Assembly (NCBI RefSeq): GCF_000422685.1
Contig: NZ_KE383903.1
Location: forward strand, 263,402-327,401
Reading direction: 5' to 3'
DNA: 64,000 nt
From: Flavobacterium gelidilacus DSM 15343
GTDB taxonomy: Bacteria > Bacteroidota > Bacteroidia > Flavobacteriales > Flavobacteriaceae
This document shows positions 35,454 to 44,419 of this stretch, piece after piece. Positions within the stretch are counted from its first letter, which is position 1; each line of letters begins with the position of its first letter. Under the pieces are notes generated by a model. The model was not told the DNA's origin and made no database searches. It saw only the letters and a list, made by a program, of their open reading frames with translations. Made by a program: the position numbers and the translations under genes.

Positions 35454-35993
35454 ATGAAGCAGCTAATAGTCCTTTTTTTGCTATGCATTACTACTTTAGG
35501 TTTTTCACAAGAAGAAGAAAAACCCTTATCATTTGGTGATTATACACAATTTGAAATCTCAATTCCTTTACAAGGAAATAAAAATCGAGGGGAAGTTTTT
35601 CCTGATGGAAGCACAAATAATAATTGGTTTCTTCCAGATGGAATAAATGCTAATTTTGGTTATGGATTTCATTTTAATAAGTGGATTGGTGTTTCTGCAA
35701 ATTCAGGAATTGCAATGATGATTTCCGAGAAATTAATTATGTCTCCTGTTTTTTCAAATTTAAGAATTATGCCTAAAATTAGTTCTGATTCTCGTTTGGG
35801 AATTGATATTGGTTTAGGAAAAACATTTGCAATTGGTCGTGGTGATTTAACGGGTGATTTTAAACGAATAAAGTTAATTTACGAAAATAGTGACTATCAA
35901 TATTTTATTGAAGTTGTTAATTACGGAATTGACATTCATAATAAAAGCAATTTAGGAAGCATCAGTTTTGGAATTGCACTAATCAATTTTTAA
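35454..35993 (+). CDS. predicted outer-membrane protein, unknown role
   Basis: A 179-residue protein with signal peptide (to residue about 18, TTLGFSQ) and beta-rich sequence with a GYGFHFNKWIGVSANSG strand pair, typical of small outer-membrane barrels. It starts two bases after truB and its stop overlaps the start of the next gene (TAATG), so it belongs to the uppP-truB transcript. The function is unknown. Confidence 0.7.
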   Translation: MKQLIVLFLLCITTLGFSQEEEKPLSFGDYTQFEISIPLQGNKNRGEVFPDGSTNNNWFLPDGINANFGYGFHFNKWIGVSANSGIAMMISEKLIMSPVFSNLRIMPKISSDSRLGIDIGLGKTFAIGRGDLTGDFKRIKLIYENSDYQYFIEVVNYGIDIHNKSNLGSISFGIALINF

Positions 35994-36604
35994 TGAAGAA
36001 AATCATACTATTATTACTTATCTCTTTTTCTGTATTTGCTCAAAAAAAAGCAACACTAAAAGAAGGAGATATTATTTTTCAATCTATGAATTGTGATTTA
36101 TGCAAAGCTATAAATGCAGTTACAGAAGGGTTTGATGGAAAGGACTTCAGTCATTTGGGATTGATTTACATTCAAAATGATTCCATTTATGTAATTGAAG
36201 CTGCTGGAAAAGAAGTCAAATTAACACCTTTAGAGATTTTTAAAACTTACACGACTGAAACCATGTATGTAGGAAGATTAAAAAGAAAATATCGAAAACA
36301 CATTCCAAAGGCAATAGAATTTTCAATGTCTCAAATGGGTGTTCCTTATGATGAGGCTTATTTATATGACAACGGAAGTTATTATTGTTCGGAATTAATT
36401 TACGATGCTTTTTTATCAGCTTATGAAAAACCGTTTTTCGAATTAACGCCAATGACTTTTAAGGAACCAAATTCAAATCAATATTTTAAGGTTTGGATTG
36501 ATTATTACGAAAACCTAAAAATCGAAATTCCAGAAGGAAAACTAGGTTGTAATCCTGGTGGAATTTCGACTTCTGATAAGTTAAAAATTATAGGTGTGAT
36601 TTAA
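35993..36604 (+). CDS. YiiX/YebB-like permuted NlpC/P60 cysteine hydrolase
   Basis: A 203-residue secreted enzyme with signal peptide (to residue 16, FSVFAQ). The permuted papain-like order is seen: His54 in GKDFSHLGLIYI comes before Cys132 in GSYYCSELIYDAF. LKEGDIIFQSMNCDLCKAI matches the YiiX start. Relatives hydrolyse peptide or lipid amide bonds; the substrate is unknown. It is coupled to the preceding barrel gene by a one-base overlap. Confidence 0.83.
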   Translation: MKKIILLLLISFSVFAQKKATLKEGDIIFQSMNCDLCKAINAVTEGFDGKDFSHLGLIYIQNDSIYVIEAAGKEVKLTPLEIFKTYTTETMYVGRLKRKYRKHIPKAIEFSMSQMGVPYDEAYLYDNGSYYCSELIYDAFLSAYEKPFFELTPMTFKEPNSNQYFKVWIDYYENLKIEIPEGKLGCNPGGISTSDKLKIIGVI

Positions 36605-36611
36605 CTTTTTT

Positions 36612-36643
36612 CCGAAAATCCAACTTCCGAAAATCCGAAAATC
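36612..36643. repeat. short tandem repeat CCGAAAATC
   Basis: CCGAAAATC occurs at 36612-36620, 36627-36635 and 36635-36643 between convergent genes. Confidence 0.6.
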
Positions 36644-36647
36644 ACTT

Positions 36648-37253
36648 TTAAACCAATTCCTTACTTTTCATTAATTGCATGATTTCGTTTTGAGTAGAAA
36701 CTCCTTTATCATGTAAATACCATTTTTGTAATTCTACTTTTATAGGTTCGTCAACTACACCATTTGCAGCTTTATAATCAGCAATAAGTTTTCTTGCAGG
36801 TTCTGGTCTTGGTCCAAAATCACCTATTACATTATTATCTTCATCAATAATGATTAATTTCGGAATTGCCATTCCACCATTAGTCAAAAAATCATTCATT
36901 AAAGATTCATTCTCATCTCTAAGAACAATTTTTAAATCAATGTTTTCAGACAAATCAGCCATTTTATTAATAATAGGTAAAATCTGTGCAGCATCACCAC
37001 ACCAACCTTCTGCAATTACTAACCAAGTATATTTTTTGTCTAATTGATTAATTTGTGTTTGAACTTCATCTGTAATTTTAATAGTTTTTTCTAAACGATT
37101 CATTCTAGTTTCATTCAATTCAGAATAATGCAATAAATCTTCAGACTGAGTATTTCCTGTAGATTTTCCTTGATTTATTAAATTAGAAACCTTTTCTCTG
37201 TAAGCGTTGTATGTATAACTTTTTGCTAAAGCTTTTACTATATTTGTGTTCAT
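36648..37253 (-). CDS. thioredoxin-family protein with single active-site Cys
   Basis: A 201-residue thioredoxin-fold protein. The redox site reads AEGWCGDAAQILP with Cys85 only; the second Cys of CxxC is replaced by Ala. The cis-proline loop is GGMAIPKLIII. No signal peptide is present, so it is cytosolic. Without the second Cys it cannot work as a classical dithiol oxidoreductase; a glutathione-independent monothiol or bacillithiol-like partner, or a peroxide-sensing role, are possible. Confidence 0.82.
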   Translation of the reverse strand: MNTNIVKALAKSYTYNAYREKVSNLINQGKSTGNTQSEDLLHYSELNETRMNRLEKTIKITDEVQTQINQLDKKYTWLVIAEGWCGDAAQILPIINKMADLSENIDLKIVLRDENESLMNDFLTNGGMAIPKLIIIDEDNNVIGDFGPRPEPARKLIADYKAANGVVDEPIKVELQKWYLHDKGVSTQNEIMQLMKSKELV

Positions 37254-37335
37254 GATAATTTAATTATTTATTACACAAAATTACCACTAAATTTGACACC
37301 TGAAAGTAAGCTATGTTACATAACAATCAATTAAA

Positions 37336-38115
37336 ATGGATTTTTCTTCAAAATCAATAGGTTTAGTATTATCTGGTGGTGGTTCCAAAGGAATTGCTCA
37401 AGCTGGAGCTTTAAAATTTTTAGAAGAACAAAACATAAAACCTTCTCATATTGCAGGCACGAGTGCTGGTGCAATTATTGCTGCTTTGTATGCTTATGGT
37501 AAAAAACCTGAGGAAATATTAGAGTTTTTTAAATCCATTTACTTTTTTCATTGGAAACATTTTACTTTCAAAAAAGCAGGAATTGTAGATTCTGATTCTT
37601 TTAAAAGTTATTTCAATACCATCTTTAAAGACACAACAATTGGAGAGTTAGCTATGCCAACATTCATAACTGCAACCGACTTGGTAAAAGGAAAACTAAA
37701 AGTTTTTAGACCTGAAACAAAAATAACAGATGCTGTTTTGGCTTCATCTTCATTTCCTGGTATGCTTTCTCCTTATGAGTTAAACGGCAAATTATATAGC
37801 GATGGTGGGATTTTAAATCATTTCCCATCCGATTTATTACAAGGGAGATGTGATTATATTATAGGTGTTTATGTAAGTCCAATTCAAACTATTGAAGCAA
37901 AAGATTTGAGATCTATAAAATCAGTAACTACAAGAGCTTTTGACTTATTATCTGCTCAAGGAAATTATCAAAAATTTAATTTGTGTGATTGGGTGATAGA
38001 ACCTAAAGAATTAGCCAATTTTAGTACTTTTGAAACCAATAAGCTAAAAATGGATAAGATTTTTGATATTGGTTATCAAGCTGCAAAAGCTTCATTTGAA
38101 AATTTGAATCTATAA
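37336..38115 (+). CDS. patatin-like phospholipase
   Basis: A 259-residue patatin-family lipid acyl hydrolase. It has the oxyanion loop LSGGGSKGIAQAGALKFLEE, the nucleophile Ser43 in GTSAGAI and the catalytic Asp in LYSDGGILNHFPSD. There is no signal peptide or outer-membrane barrel, so it likely acts inside the cell on membrane lipids. Confidence 0.92.
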   Translation: MDFSSKSIGLVLSGGGSKGIAQAGALKFLEEQNIKPSHIAGTSAGAIIAALYAYGKKPEEILEFFKSIYFFHWKHFTFKKAGIVDSDSFKSYFNTIFKDTTIGELAMPTFITATDLVKGKLKVFRPETKITDAVLASSSFPGMLSPYELNGKLYSDGGILNHFPSDLLQGRCDYIIGVYVSPIQTIEAKDLRSIKSVTTRAFDLLSAQGNYQKFNLCDWVIEPKELANFSTFETNKLKMDKIFDIGYQAAKASFENLNL

Positions 38116-38150
38116 TTATAAACTAGATTTTTTTTAATTTAGATAATAAC

Positions 38151-38158
38151 TATATTTG
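38151..38158 (+). promoter_or_regulatory. -7 element for pyrH-frr
   Basis: TATATTTG fits TANNTTTG, 52 bases before the pyrH ATG. Confidence 0.5.
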
Positions 38159-38209
38159 CATCACAATTTTGAATCTTAATTACAAGATTTTGAACTAAAT
38201 TCAGAATAA

Positions 38210-38917
38210 ATGAAATACAAAAGAATTCTTCTAAAGTTAAGTGGCGAAGCCTTGATGGGCGACAGAGCTTACGGAATTGACCCAAAACGTTTAGCTGAAT
38301 ATGCTGCTGAAATCAAAAAAATTCACGAAAAAGGCATAGAAATTGCTATTGTAATTGGTGGAGGAAATATCTTTAGAGGTGTTGCTGGTGCAAGTAATGG
38401 AATGGATAGAGTTCAAGGTGATTACATGGGAATGCTTGCAACTGTTATTAACGGAATGGCTCTACAAGGTGCTCTAGAAGAAGCTGGAATGCAAACAAGA
38501 CTACAAACAGCCTTAAAAATTGAAGCTATTGCTGAACCGTACATCAAAAGAAAAGCTACTCGTCATTTAGAAAAAGGTAGAGTTGTGATTTTTGGTGCTG
38601 GAACAGGAAATCCTTATTTTACAACAGATACAGCTGCAGTTTTAAGAGGTGTAGAAGTAAGTGCTGATGTAATTTTAAAAGGAACTCGTGTTGATGGTGT
38701 TTACACATCTGATCCAGAGAAAAATAAAGACGCTACAAAATTTGATTCTATTACATTTGAAGATGTAATTGCTAAAGGATTAAATGTGATGGATTCAACA
38801 GCTTTTACATTGAGTCAAGAAAATAAATTACCAATCATTATTTTTGATATGAATATTGAAGGAAATTTATTAAAAGTATGTGAAGGTCAAACAATAGGAA
38901 CAACAGTTACAATTTAA
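38210..38917 (+). CDS. pyrH: UMP kinase
   Basis: A 235-residue UMP kinase of the amino-acid kinase fold that phosphorylates UMP to UDP with ATP. Motifs: [13 protein letters not shown] at the start, [17 protein letters not shown], the uridine-binding [15 protein letters not shown] and [19 protein letters not shown]. The frr gene follows after 45 bases, the order kept in most bacteria. Confidence 0.97.
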   Translation: MKYKRILLKLSGEALMGDRAYGIDPKRLAEYAAEIKKIHEKGIEIAIVIGGGNIFRGVAGASNGMDRVQGDYMGMLATVINGMALQGALEEAGMQTRLQTALKIEAIAEPYIKRKATRHLEKGRVVIFGAGTGNPYFTTDTAAVLRGVEVSADVILKGTRVDGVYTSDPEKNKDATKFDSITFEDVIAKGLNVMDSTAFTLSQENKLPIIIFDMNIEGNLLKVCEGQTIGTTVTI

Positions 38918-38962
38918 TTTAGAATTCAGAAAAAAGAATTTAGAAATATAAAAATAAGAAAA

Positions 38963-39526
38963 ATGACTGAAGAAATTAACTTTATTATAGAAACAGCAAC
39001 AGAATCTATGAATGGTTCAATCGCTCATTTAGAAAAAGAATTTTTAAATATTAGAGCTGGAAAAGCTTCACCTCAAATGTTAGGTGGTGTTTTTGTAGAT
39101 TATTATGGCTCACTAACACCATTGTCTCAAATAGCTAATGTTAATGCTGCTGATGCAAGAACTTTAACCGTTACACCTTGGGAAAAAGCAATGATGCAAC
39201 CTATTGAAAAGGCAATTCAAATTGCTAATTTAGGATTAAATCCTATGAACAATGGTGAAAACATCATTATCAATGTTCCAGCTTTAACGGAAGAACGAAG
39301 AAGAGATTTAGTAAAGCAAGCTAAAGCTGAAGCTGAAGATGCTAAAATCGGAATCAGAAATGCTCGTAAAGATGCTAATAACGATATTAAAAAAGAAGAG
39401 AAAAATGGTTTAGCTGAAGATATTGCTAAATCAGCTGAAGATGATATTCAAAAATTAACAGATACTTACATCAAGAAAATAGATGAGCATTTAGTTCATA
39501 AAGAAGCTGAAATAATGAAAGTATAA
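38963..39526 (+). CDS. frr: ribosome recycling factor
   Basis: A 187-residue protein of standard length that splits post-termination ribosomes with EF-G. It has the three-helix domain ends (ESMNGSIAHLEKEFLNIRAGKASPQML; ERRRDLVKQAKAEAEDAKIGIRNARKDA) and the central small domain. A perfect terminator follows immediately. Confidence 0.97.
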   Translation: MTEEINFIIETATESMNGSIAHLEKEFLNIRAGKASPQMLGGVFVDYYGSLTPLSQIANVNAADARTLTVTPWEKAMMQPIEKAIQIANLGLNPMNNGENIIINVPALTEERRRDLVKQAKAEAEDAKIGIRNARKDANNDIKKEEKNGLAEDIAKSAEDDIQKLTDTYIKKIDEHLVHKEAEIMKV

Positions 39527-39531
39527 ATTTT

Positions 39532-39563
39532 AAGTCCTGATTAACATCAGGACTTTCTTTTTT
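39532..39563 (+). terminator. rho-independent terminator of pyrH-frr
   Basis: AAGTCCTGA at 39532-39540 and TCAGGACTT at 39547-39555 form a perfect 9-bp stem with a six-base loop and a T run. Confidence 0.92.
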
Positions 39564-39566
39564 AAA

Positions 39567-39574
39567 TATCTTTG
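39567..39574 (+). promoter_or_regulatory. -7 element for the DUF5686 gene
   Basis: TATCTTTG fits TANNTTTG, 21 bases before the ATG at 39596. Confidence 0.5.
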
Positions 39575-39595
39575 TATTCAATCGAAACTTTTTAA

Positions 39596-42079
39596 ATGCG
39601 ATATTCATATCTCTTATTTTTACTACTACTTACAAACTTTATTTTTGGTCAAACAAAAATCAAAGGGCAAGTTATCGATTTTGATACTACAATTCCAATT
39701 GCTTTCGCAAAAATAACTTACGACAAAACAACTGTTTTTGCTGATTGGGAAGGTAAATTTTCATTAGAAATTACGGATTTCAAAACACCTTTATACATAC
39801 GCTACAAAGGCTATTATGAAAAACCTGCTTATGCTTTAAATGATGGAAAATTATTCATCATTAAATTAACACAAGACATCAATAAAATAAAAAACGAATA
39901 TTATTCGCTTAATAAAGTAAATCATATCGTTAAAAAAGTAATCGAAAACAAAAAAAATACGCAACCAGAAAAAGCGCTAGATTCTTACGAATATAAAAAT
40001 TACGAATACATTCAAGTAACTGCAAATCCTGATAGTATTTCTGGAGAAATCGATAAAATTTACAAAAGAAATCTTTTTGGCAAACAAATTTTAAAACTTG
40101 ATTCTACAAACTACAAATTCAAAAAATTAGTTGAAGAAAGTCATATTTATCAAACTGAAAAAGTCAATTTAATTCAACATAATCAAAACACTTCAAAAGA
40201 AACAGTTTTGGCTACTCGTATGGCTGGTTTTAAAGAACCTTTGTACGAATTTTTAGGCTTAAAACTAATTTCTTATTCCGTTTATGATAATCCTTTTGAA
40301 CTTTTAGAAATACCTCTTCAGAATCCAATTTCCAATTATGGTAGAAAATTATATACATATCATTTATTAGATTCAACCGAAATTCAAAGTCGAAAAGTAT
40401 ATCGCATTTATTTTGAACCAAAAAAACTAAGAGCCAATAGATTAAGAGGTTTATTGTATGTTGATGCAGAGAATTTTTCGATTGCAAAAGCCTATTATCG
40501 AATTTATGGAATTGTGAATGTAAACGCGACTTATACCTTCAATTATCTTAAAAAAGAAAACATTTGGTTCCCAGAAAAACGAAAAATTATTTTAAGTAAA
40601 GGAAGTAATTCAGAAGATTTAAACATTCTTGGTGGTACGATGAAATTTAGATCTAGTTTAGAACAAGGATTAGACAACAATGCATCAGACAGAACTGTGT
40701 TAATAATAGAATCAACTCCTTTTGACATAAAAATAAACGAACCCGTAAAGCTCAACTTTGACGGAATTAAAGTATATGTTCCTGAAAGTAGTTTAAAAAA
40801 ATCGGAAAAATACTGGAATTCAATTGCAAAAGACACTGTTGATATTCGAAAAATGAAAACCTATACTTCATTAGACAGTTTGTCTCAATCGAGTAATATT
40901 GAGCGTAAAATATTTTTAGGAAAAAAAATAATTAATGGTTATTTGCCTATAAGTTATGTTGATTTGGATTTGAGAAGTATTTTAAAATACAACAATTATG
41001 AAGGTTTTAGAGTAGGATTTGGAGCTGTTACAAATAATAAAGTTTCAGAAGAATACAAAGTTGCTTTTTATGGTGCGTATGGCTTTAAAGATGAAGGTAT
41101 TAAATATGGCATTACTCCATCATATCTGCTAAATAAACTAGATGAAACATGGCTTAGTCTTTCATTTATTGATGATGTTAGCGAAATTGGTCAAACTACT
41201 TTTGCTACAGATTCAAGGAGATTTCGTGTTTATGATCCAAGACCTTTTAATATTTCTACTTTTTATAACAATAGAATTTCTTCTGCTTTTATTGAAAGTA
41301 AAATTCTACCTAAAACAGCTGCTTATTTCTCCATTTCTCAAAGCGAAATAACTCCATTATTTGATTATACTTTTCTCAACAACGGGCAAAGTTTTTCTAA
41401 TTATAATTTAACATCTGCTCAATTTGCTATTCAATGGAATCCTTTTAGTAGTTATATGCAAACACCTTTGGGTAAAATTGAAATCGAAAAAAGACATCCT
41501 AAATTCTCTTTACAAATAACACAAACTATCCCAGAAATATTGGGAAATAATTTTGACTTTACTAAAATTGATTTTAAAACTTTTTATGAAATTCAGTTTT
41601 TATCTGGTCAAAAAAGTTCCTTTCTCTTTCAAACAGGTATAGCTTTTGGCGATATTCCTCTGACACAATTATATGCAATTGCACCAAATAATTTAAATAA
41701 AGATGCTATTTTAAAACGAATAACTTTTGCAGGTAAAAACAGTTTTGAAACCATGTATTACAATGAGTTTTTCTCTGATAAATATGTTTCAATGCAACTA
41801 AAACATACATTTAATAGAGTTAATATTGGCTATAAACTAAATCCTGAATTTACAGTTGTAACACGAATGGCTTTTGGAACCATAAATAATCCTGAAAACC
41901 ATATTGGCTTACCCTTTAAATCTTTAGAAAAAGGCTTTTTTGAAAGTGGCATTGAATGCAATAAACTGTTTAAAGGATTTGGCTTGGTTGCCTTTTATCG
42001 CTATGGAAATTATCAATTAGCTAACTTTGACGATAACATTGCTATTAAGATTTCTTATAATCTTGATTTAGGGCTTTAA
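39596..42079 (+). CDS. DUF5686/carboxypeptidase-regulatory-like outer-membrane protein
   Basis: An 827-residue outer-membrane protein: signal peptide (to residue about 18, NFIFGQ), a carboxypeptidase-regulatory-like beta-sandwich (about 20-90; FADWEGKFSLEI), a DUF5686 middle region and a C-terminal barrel ending AIKISYNLDLGL. Its role is unknown. The last 28 codons and stop are duplicated 4304 bases downstream (46297-46384), on the far side of an AT-rich insert. The stop codon overlaps that of the convergent insert gene by four bases (TTTAAA). Confidence 0.87.
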   Translation: MRYSYLLFLLLLTNFIFGQTKIKGQVIDFDTTIPIAFAKITYDKTTVFADWEGKFSLEITDFKTPLYIRYKGYYEKPAYALNDGKLFIIKLTQDINKIKNEYYSLNKVNHIVKKVIENKKNTQPEKALDSYEYKNYEYIQVTANPDSISGEIDKIYKRNLFGKQILKLDSTNYKFKKLVEESHIYQTEKVNLIQHNQNTSKETVLATRMAGFKEPLYEFLGLKLISYSVYDNPFELLEIPLQNPISNYGRKLYTYHLLDSTEIQSRKVYRIYFEPKKLRANRLRGLLYVDAENFSIAKAYYRIYGIVNVNATYTFNYLKKENIWFPEKRKIILSKGSNSEDLNILGGTMKFRSSLEQGLDNNASDRTVLIIESTPFDIKINEPVKLNFDGIKVYVPESSLKKSEKYWNSIAKDTVDIRKMKTYTSLDSLSQSSNIERKIFLGKKIINGYLPISYVDLDLRSILKYNNYEGFRVGFGAVTNNKVSEEYKVAFYGAYGFKDEGIKYGITPSYLLNKLDETWLSLSFIDDVSEIGQTTFATDSRRFRVYDPRPFNISTFYNNRISSAFIESKILPKTAAYFSISQSEITPLFDYTFLNNGQSFSNYNLTSAQFAIQWNPFSSYMQTPLGKIEIEKRHPKFSLQITQTIPEILGNNFDFTKIDFKTFYEIQFLSGQKSSFLFQTGIAFGDIPLTQLYAIAPNNLNKDAILKRITFAGKNSFETMYYNEFFSDKYVSMQLKHTFNRVNIGYKLNPEFTVVTRMAFGTINNPENHIGLPFKSLEKGFFESGIECNKLFKGFGLVAFYRYGNYQLANFDDNIAIKISYNLDLGL

Positions 42080-42080
42080 A
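41993..42080 (+). repeat. 88-bp direct repeat, left copy (putative attachment site)
   Basis: This is the 3' end of the DUF5686 gene, from TTTTATCGCTATGG to the TTTAAA at its stop. It matches 46297-46384 in 87 of 88 positions. The single difference is T at 42064 against C at 46368, synonymous (CTT/CTC Leu). Flanking bases differ on both sides. Confidence 0.95.
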
Positions 42081-42933
42081 AATCTCCTAGAGTATTACTA
42101 TAAAAACCAGCTTCTTTTTCAAAAAAATTATCATAATATTTTTCTTTTTGATATTCAATTAAATATAAACTATTAATAATTGGTGATTGAAAGTCATAAT
42201 AAAAGAGCTTGTCATTACTGAAAAAGCTTGAATCAGAAAACAATTTTTTAATTGGTTTATGCATAAACGAATTTACAAAATTATAATCATAATATTGATA
42301 AACATGAATAATCTCATGCGAAAAAGTATCTTTTGCATTAATGTTATTTTTATTTAAAACAATTGATGTGCCAAATGTGTAACCATTATATTCATTCTTG
42401 AAAATTTTATTATTATCACTTGAAAAAATAAATTCTCCAGAAGCTATTGATTTTTTAAATTCAAAATCATTAGTAAGTGCTATATAAGAGGTAAATAAAA
42501 ATGAAACAGGCATAATTTTGTATTTGACTCTAAACTGCTCTTTTGGATACAATTCTATTCTATTAAAACCTATATTGATATGGAGTTTAGAAAACATTTT
42601 CTTATTTAAAGAAGCATTTTCTATAATAGAAGTACCTATCGAATTATTTAATTTTGCTAACCAACTATACTCATATTTTTCTTTTATAGCAATTTCGCCA
42701 ATACTTAATTTACTCAAATGCACAAAACCACCACCTATTGAACCTTTTAAAAATCCATTTGCAAATACCTTTAAAGGTTTTTCATTTTTAGAATTATTAA
42801 TTAACGCTCCTATTCCACCTACAAAACCCCCAAGACCTACATTGTAAGCCCCGAATTCAATCTTATTTTGCTGTGAATAGCTGTTTGAAAGAAAAGCTAA
42901 TACAAGTATTGTTATTTTATGTTTTATATTCAT
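42076..42933 (-). CDS. exported HExxH protein, putative metallopeptidase (insert gene)
   Basis: A 285-residue protein with a signal peptide (to residue about 20, SNSYSQ). A glycine-rich start (GLGGFVGGIGALINN) precedes beta-rich sequence. SHEIIHVYQYYDY carries an HExxH motif (His206, Glu207, His210). The C-terminal EKEAGFYSN offers a Glu as possible third zinc ligand, as in gluzincin-like and DUF4157-type proteins. Sequence similarity beyond the motif is not recognised. Its stop codon lies inside the left direct repeat, so its C-terminus is set at the insert boundary and might be truncated. It overlaps the upstream acyltransferase gene by 17 bases. Confidence 0.65.
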   Translation of the reverse strand: MNIKHKITILVLAFLSNSYSQQNKIEFGAYNVGLGGFVGGIGALINNSKNEKPLKVFANGFLKGSIGGGFVHLSKLSIGEIAIKEKYEYSWLAKLNNSIGTSIIENASLNKKMFSKLHINIGFNRIELYPKEQFRVKYKIMPVSFLFTSYIALTNDFEFKKSIASGEFIFSSDNNKIFKNEYNGYTFGTSIVLNKNNINAKDTFSHEIIHVYQYYDYNFVNSFMHKPIKKLFSDSSFFSNDKLFYYDFQSPIINSLYLIEYQKEKYYDNFFEKEAGFYSNTLGDF

Positions 42934-44419
42934 TTTTAATTAAAATTAAGATTAGTAAAGTTAATAATTGTAAAACTGGAATGAAAAAATATTTTGAAAC
43001 AAAACTGGAATATAAACTTTTGTCTAAATATCCGTTTTTTTTAACATTAATCTCAAATAAAGTTAATTCCCTATTGCTTTGTTTGATTATAACACCATGT
43101 TTATCCATAAAGTAGCTCAAACCAGTGTTTGAAGCCTTTATTATTGGTTTTCTACATTCAATAGCCCTTAGTTTTATAATGTTATCATATTGCTTTTCCC
43201 CAAAAAAAGAATTGTTAAAAAATTTTTCACTAGTTAAAAGACATATCAAATTAATATTATCTATGTTTTTTGAAACATAGTTAGAAGAAATTATCTCATA
43301 GCAAATGACAGGCAATTCTTTTGATAAAACCTTAATAGTCTTTAAATCATCATTATCTATATAATCATAAGATATTCTTTTAGGAAATAGTTTTCTCATA
43401 AAATTTGGAATGTATTCTGAAAATGGCACAAGTTTATCTTTTGTTTTAATTAACATTTGTCTTTCGTTAAATAAAACAACAATATTTGAAATTTTACCTT
43501 TTTCTAATACTCCCGTACTACCAAAATAAATTTCTGTGTTGTTTTTTTTGCAAATAGCTTTTAAATAATCATAAACTAAAGTGTTTTCGAAATTTTTATA
43601 ACTTATTGATCTAAAAGCCTGTTCTGGCAACAAAATTTTATCTACGTTAAAATAATCTACTTTTTTCTTTAAATAAAAAGCAAGTTCTTCATTGTCAATA
43701 TATTTATTTATTTTGTAGAATTTTTCAGGATCAAAAATTAAATAATTTAATTTTATGGTAGTTGAATTATCTACTTTTCCGAAAACGCTATAAATACCAA
43801 AAATATACAATCCACTTATAAAAAGTGTTGAATATAAAATTTTTGCTTTAAAATTTTTGCTTTTATAAAGAAAATAGGATAAAATTAATAATATAAAACT
43901 ACCTCCAACACTACCTATTAACTCATAAATTTGAGGTAAAAATTTGGAATTTGAAAGACAATTGCCAATAATCAACCACGGAAAAGTAAAGTCTAAATAG
44001 TCTAAAAAAAATTCAAATAAAATCCAAATAGGAATAAAAGCAAATAAACATTTCTTCAAATACTTATTTATAAAATAATATAATGTGAAAGGGGAAAAAT
44101 AATAAATAAAACTTAAAAAAAAAGCGTATATCCCTTCTTCTATATTAAACATCCAAAATAAAACACCAAGATGCCAGATAAAAATGTATAATAAAGAAAT
44201 TGAGAAAAAAGTTTTAAAACTTGAATTCCTATATTTATCTATATCTTTGAATAATCGAAATAAAAAATAGATAAATAAAATTCCAATATAATTCCATGAT
44301 AAAAATACTGTTAGAAAAAGAAGAGAAAAATCAAAAAAGAGAGAGGGTAATTTACGCTTATTAGTGTAATTACCCTCTTTTCTTTCTGCATAAATAAGAT
44401 TACTTTTCCAAAACAACAT
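42917..44419 (-). CDS. divergent apolipoprotein N-acyltransferase (insert gene)
   Basis: A 500-residue Lnt-like protein with N-terminal hydrophobic helices (about 28-215) and a nitrilase-fold domain. The catalytic triad seems kept: Glu266 (LLPEQAFR), Lys327 (KTKDKLVPFSEYIP, like KxHLVPFGEY) and Cys373 (PVICYEI). The later ECRKPIIKASNTGLS matches the ELGRPLLRATNNG region. Lnt adds the third acyl chain to lipoproteins. The sequence is very AT-rich and diverges strongly. It overlaps the upstream lipoprotein gene by 20 bases. Codons 14-26 contain a terminator-like hairpin, but there is no in-frame start after it before the first membrane helix. Confidence 0.78.
   Translation of the reverse strand: MLFWKSNLIYAERKEGNYTNKRKLPSLFFDFSLLFLTVFLSWNYIGILFIYFLFRLFKDIDKYRNSSFKTFFSISLLYIFIWHLGVLFWMFNIEEGIYAFFLSFIYYFSPFTLYYFINKYLKKCLFAFIPIWILFEFFLDYLDFTFPWLIIGNCLSNSKFLPQIYELIGSVGGSFILLILSYFLYKSKNFKAKILYSTLFISGLYIFGIYSVFGKVDNSTTIKLNYLIFDPEKFYKINKYIDNEELAFYLKKKVDYFNVDKILLPEQAFRSISYKNFENTLVYDYLKAICKKNNTEIYFGSTGVLEKGKISNIVVLFNERQMLIKTKDKLVPFSEYIPNFMRKLFPKRISYDYIDNDDLKTIKVLSKELPVICYEIISSNYVSKNIDNINLICLLTSEKFFNNSFFGEKQYDNIIKLRAIECRKPIIKASNTGLSYFMDKHGVIIKQSNRELTLFEINVKKNGYLDKSLYSSFVSKYFFIPVLQLLTLLILILIKNEYKT
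44333..44378 (-). terminator. terminator-like hairpin within the 5' end of the Lnt-like gene
   Basis: AGAGGGTAATT at 44342-44352 and AATTACCCTCT at 44368-44378 form an 11-bp perfect stem with a 15-base loop. On the minus strand it runs into CTCTTTTTTGA. It sits between the lipoprotein stop and the Lnt body, and may attenuate transcription of the two distal genes. Confidence 0.55.

Noticed and set aside
41993-42080. Sequence assembly duplication of the DUF5686 3' end
   Set aside because: The copies differ by a synonymous base and are separated by a compositionally distinct gene set, which an assembly artefact would not explain well, though reads spanning both ends would settle it.
44333-44378. 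True intergenic terminator with the Lnt-like gene starting after it
   Set aside because: No in-frame ATG, GTG or TTG follows before the first membrane helix, so the hairpin must lie in coding sequence.
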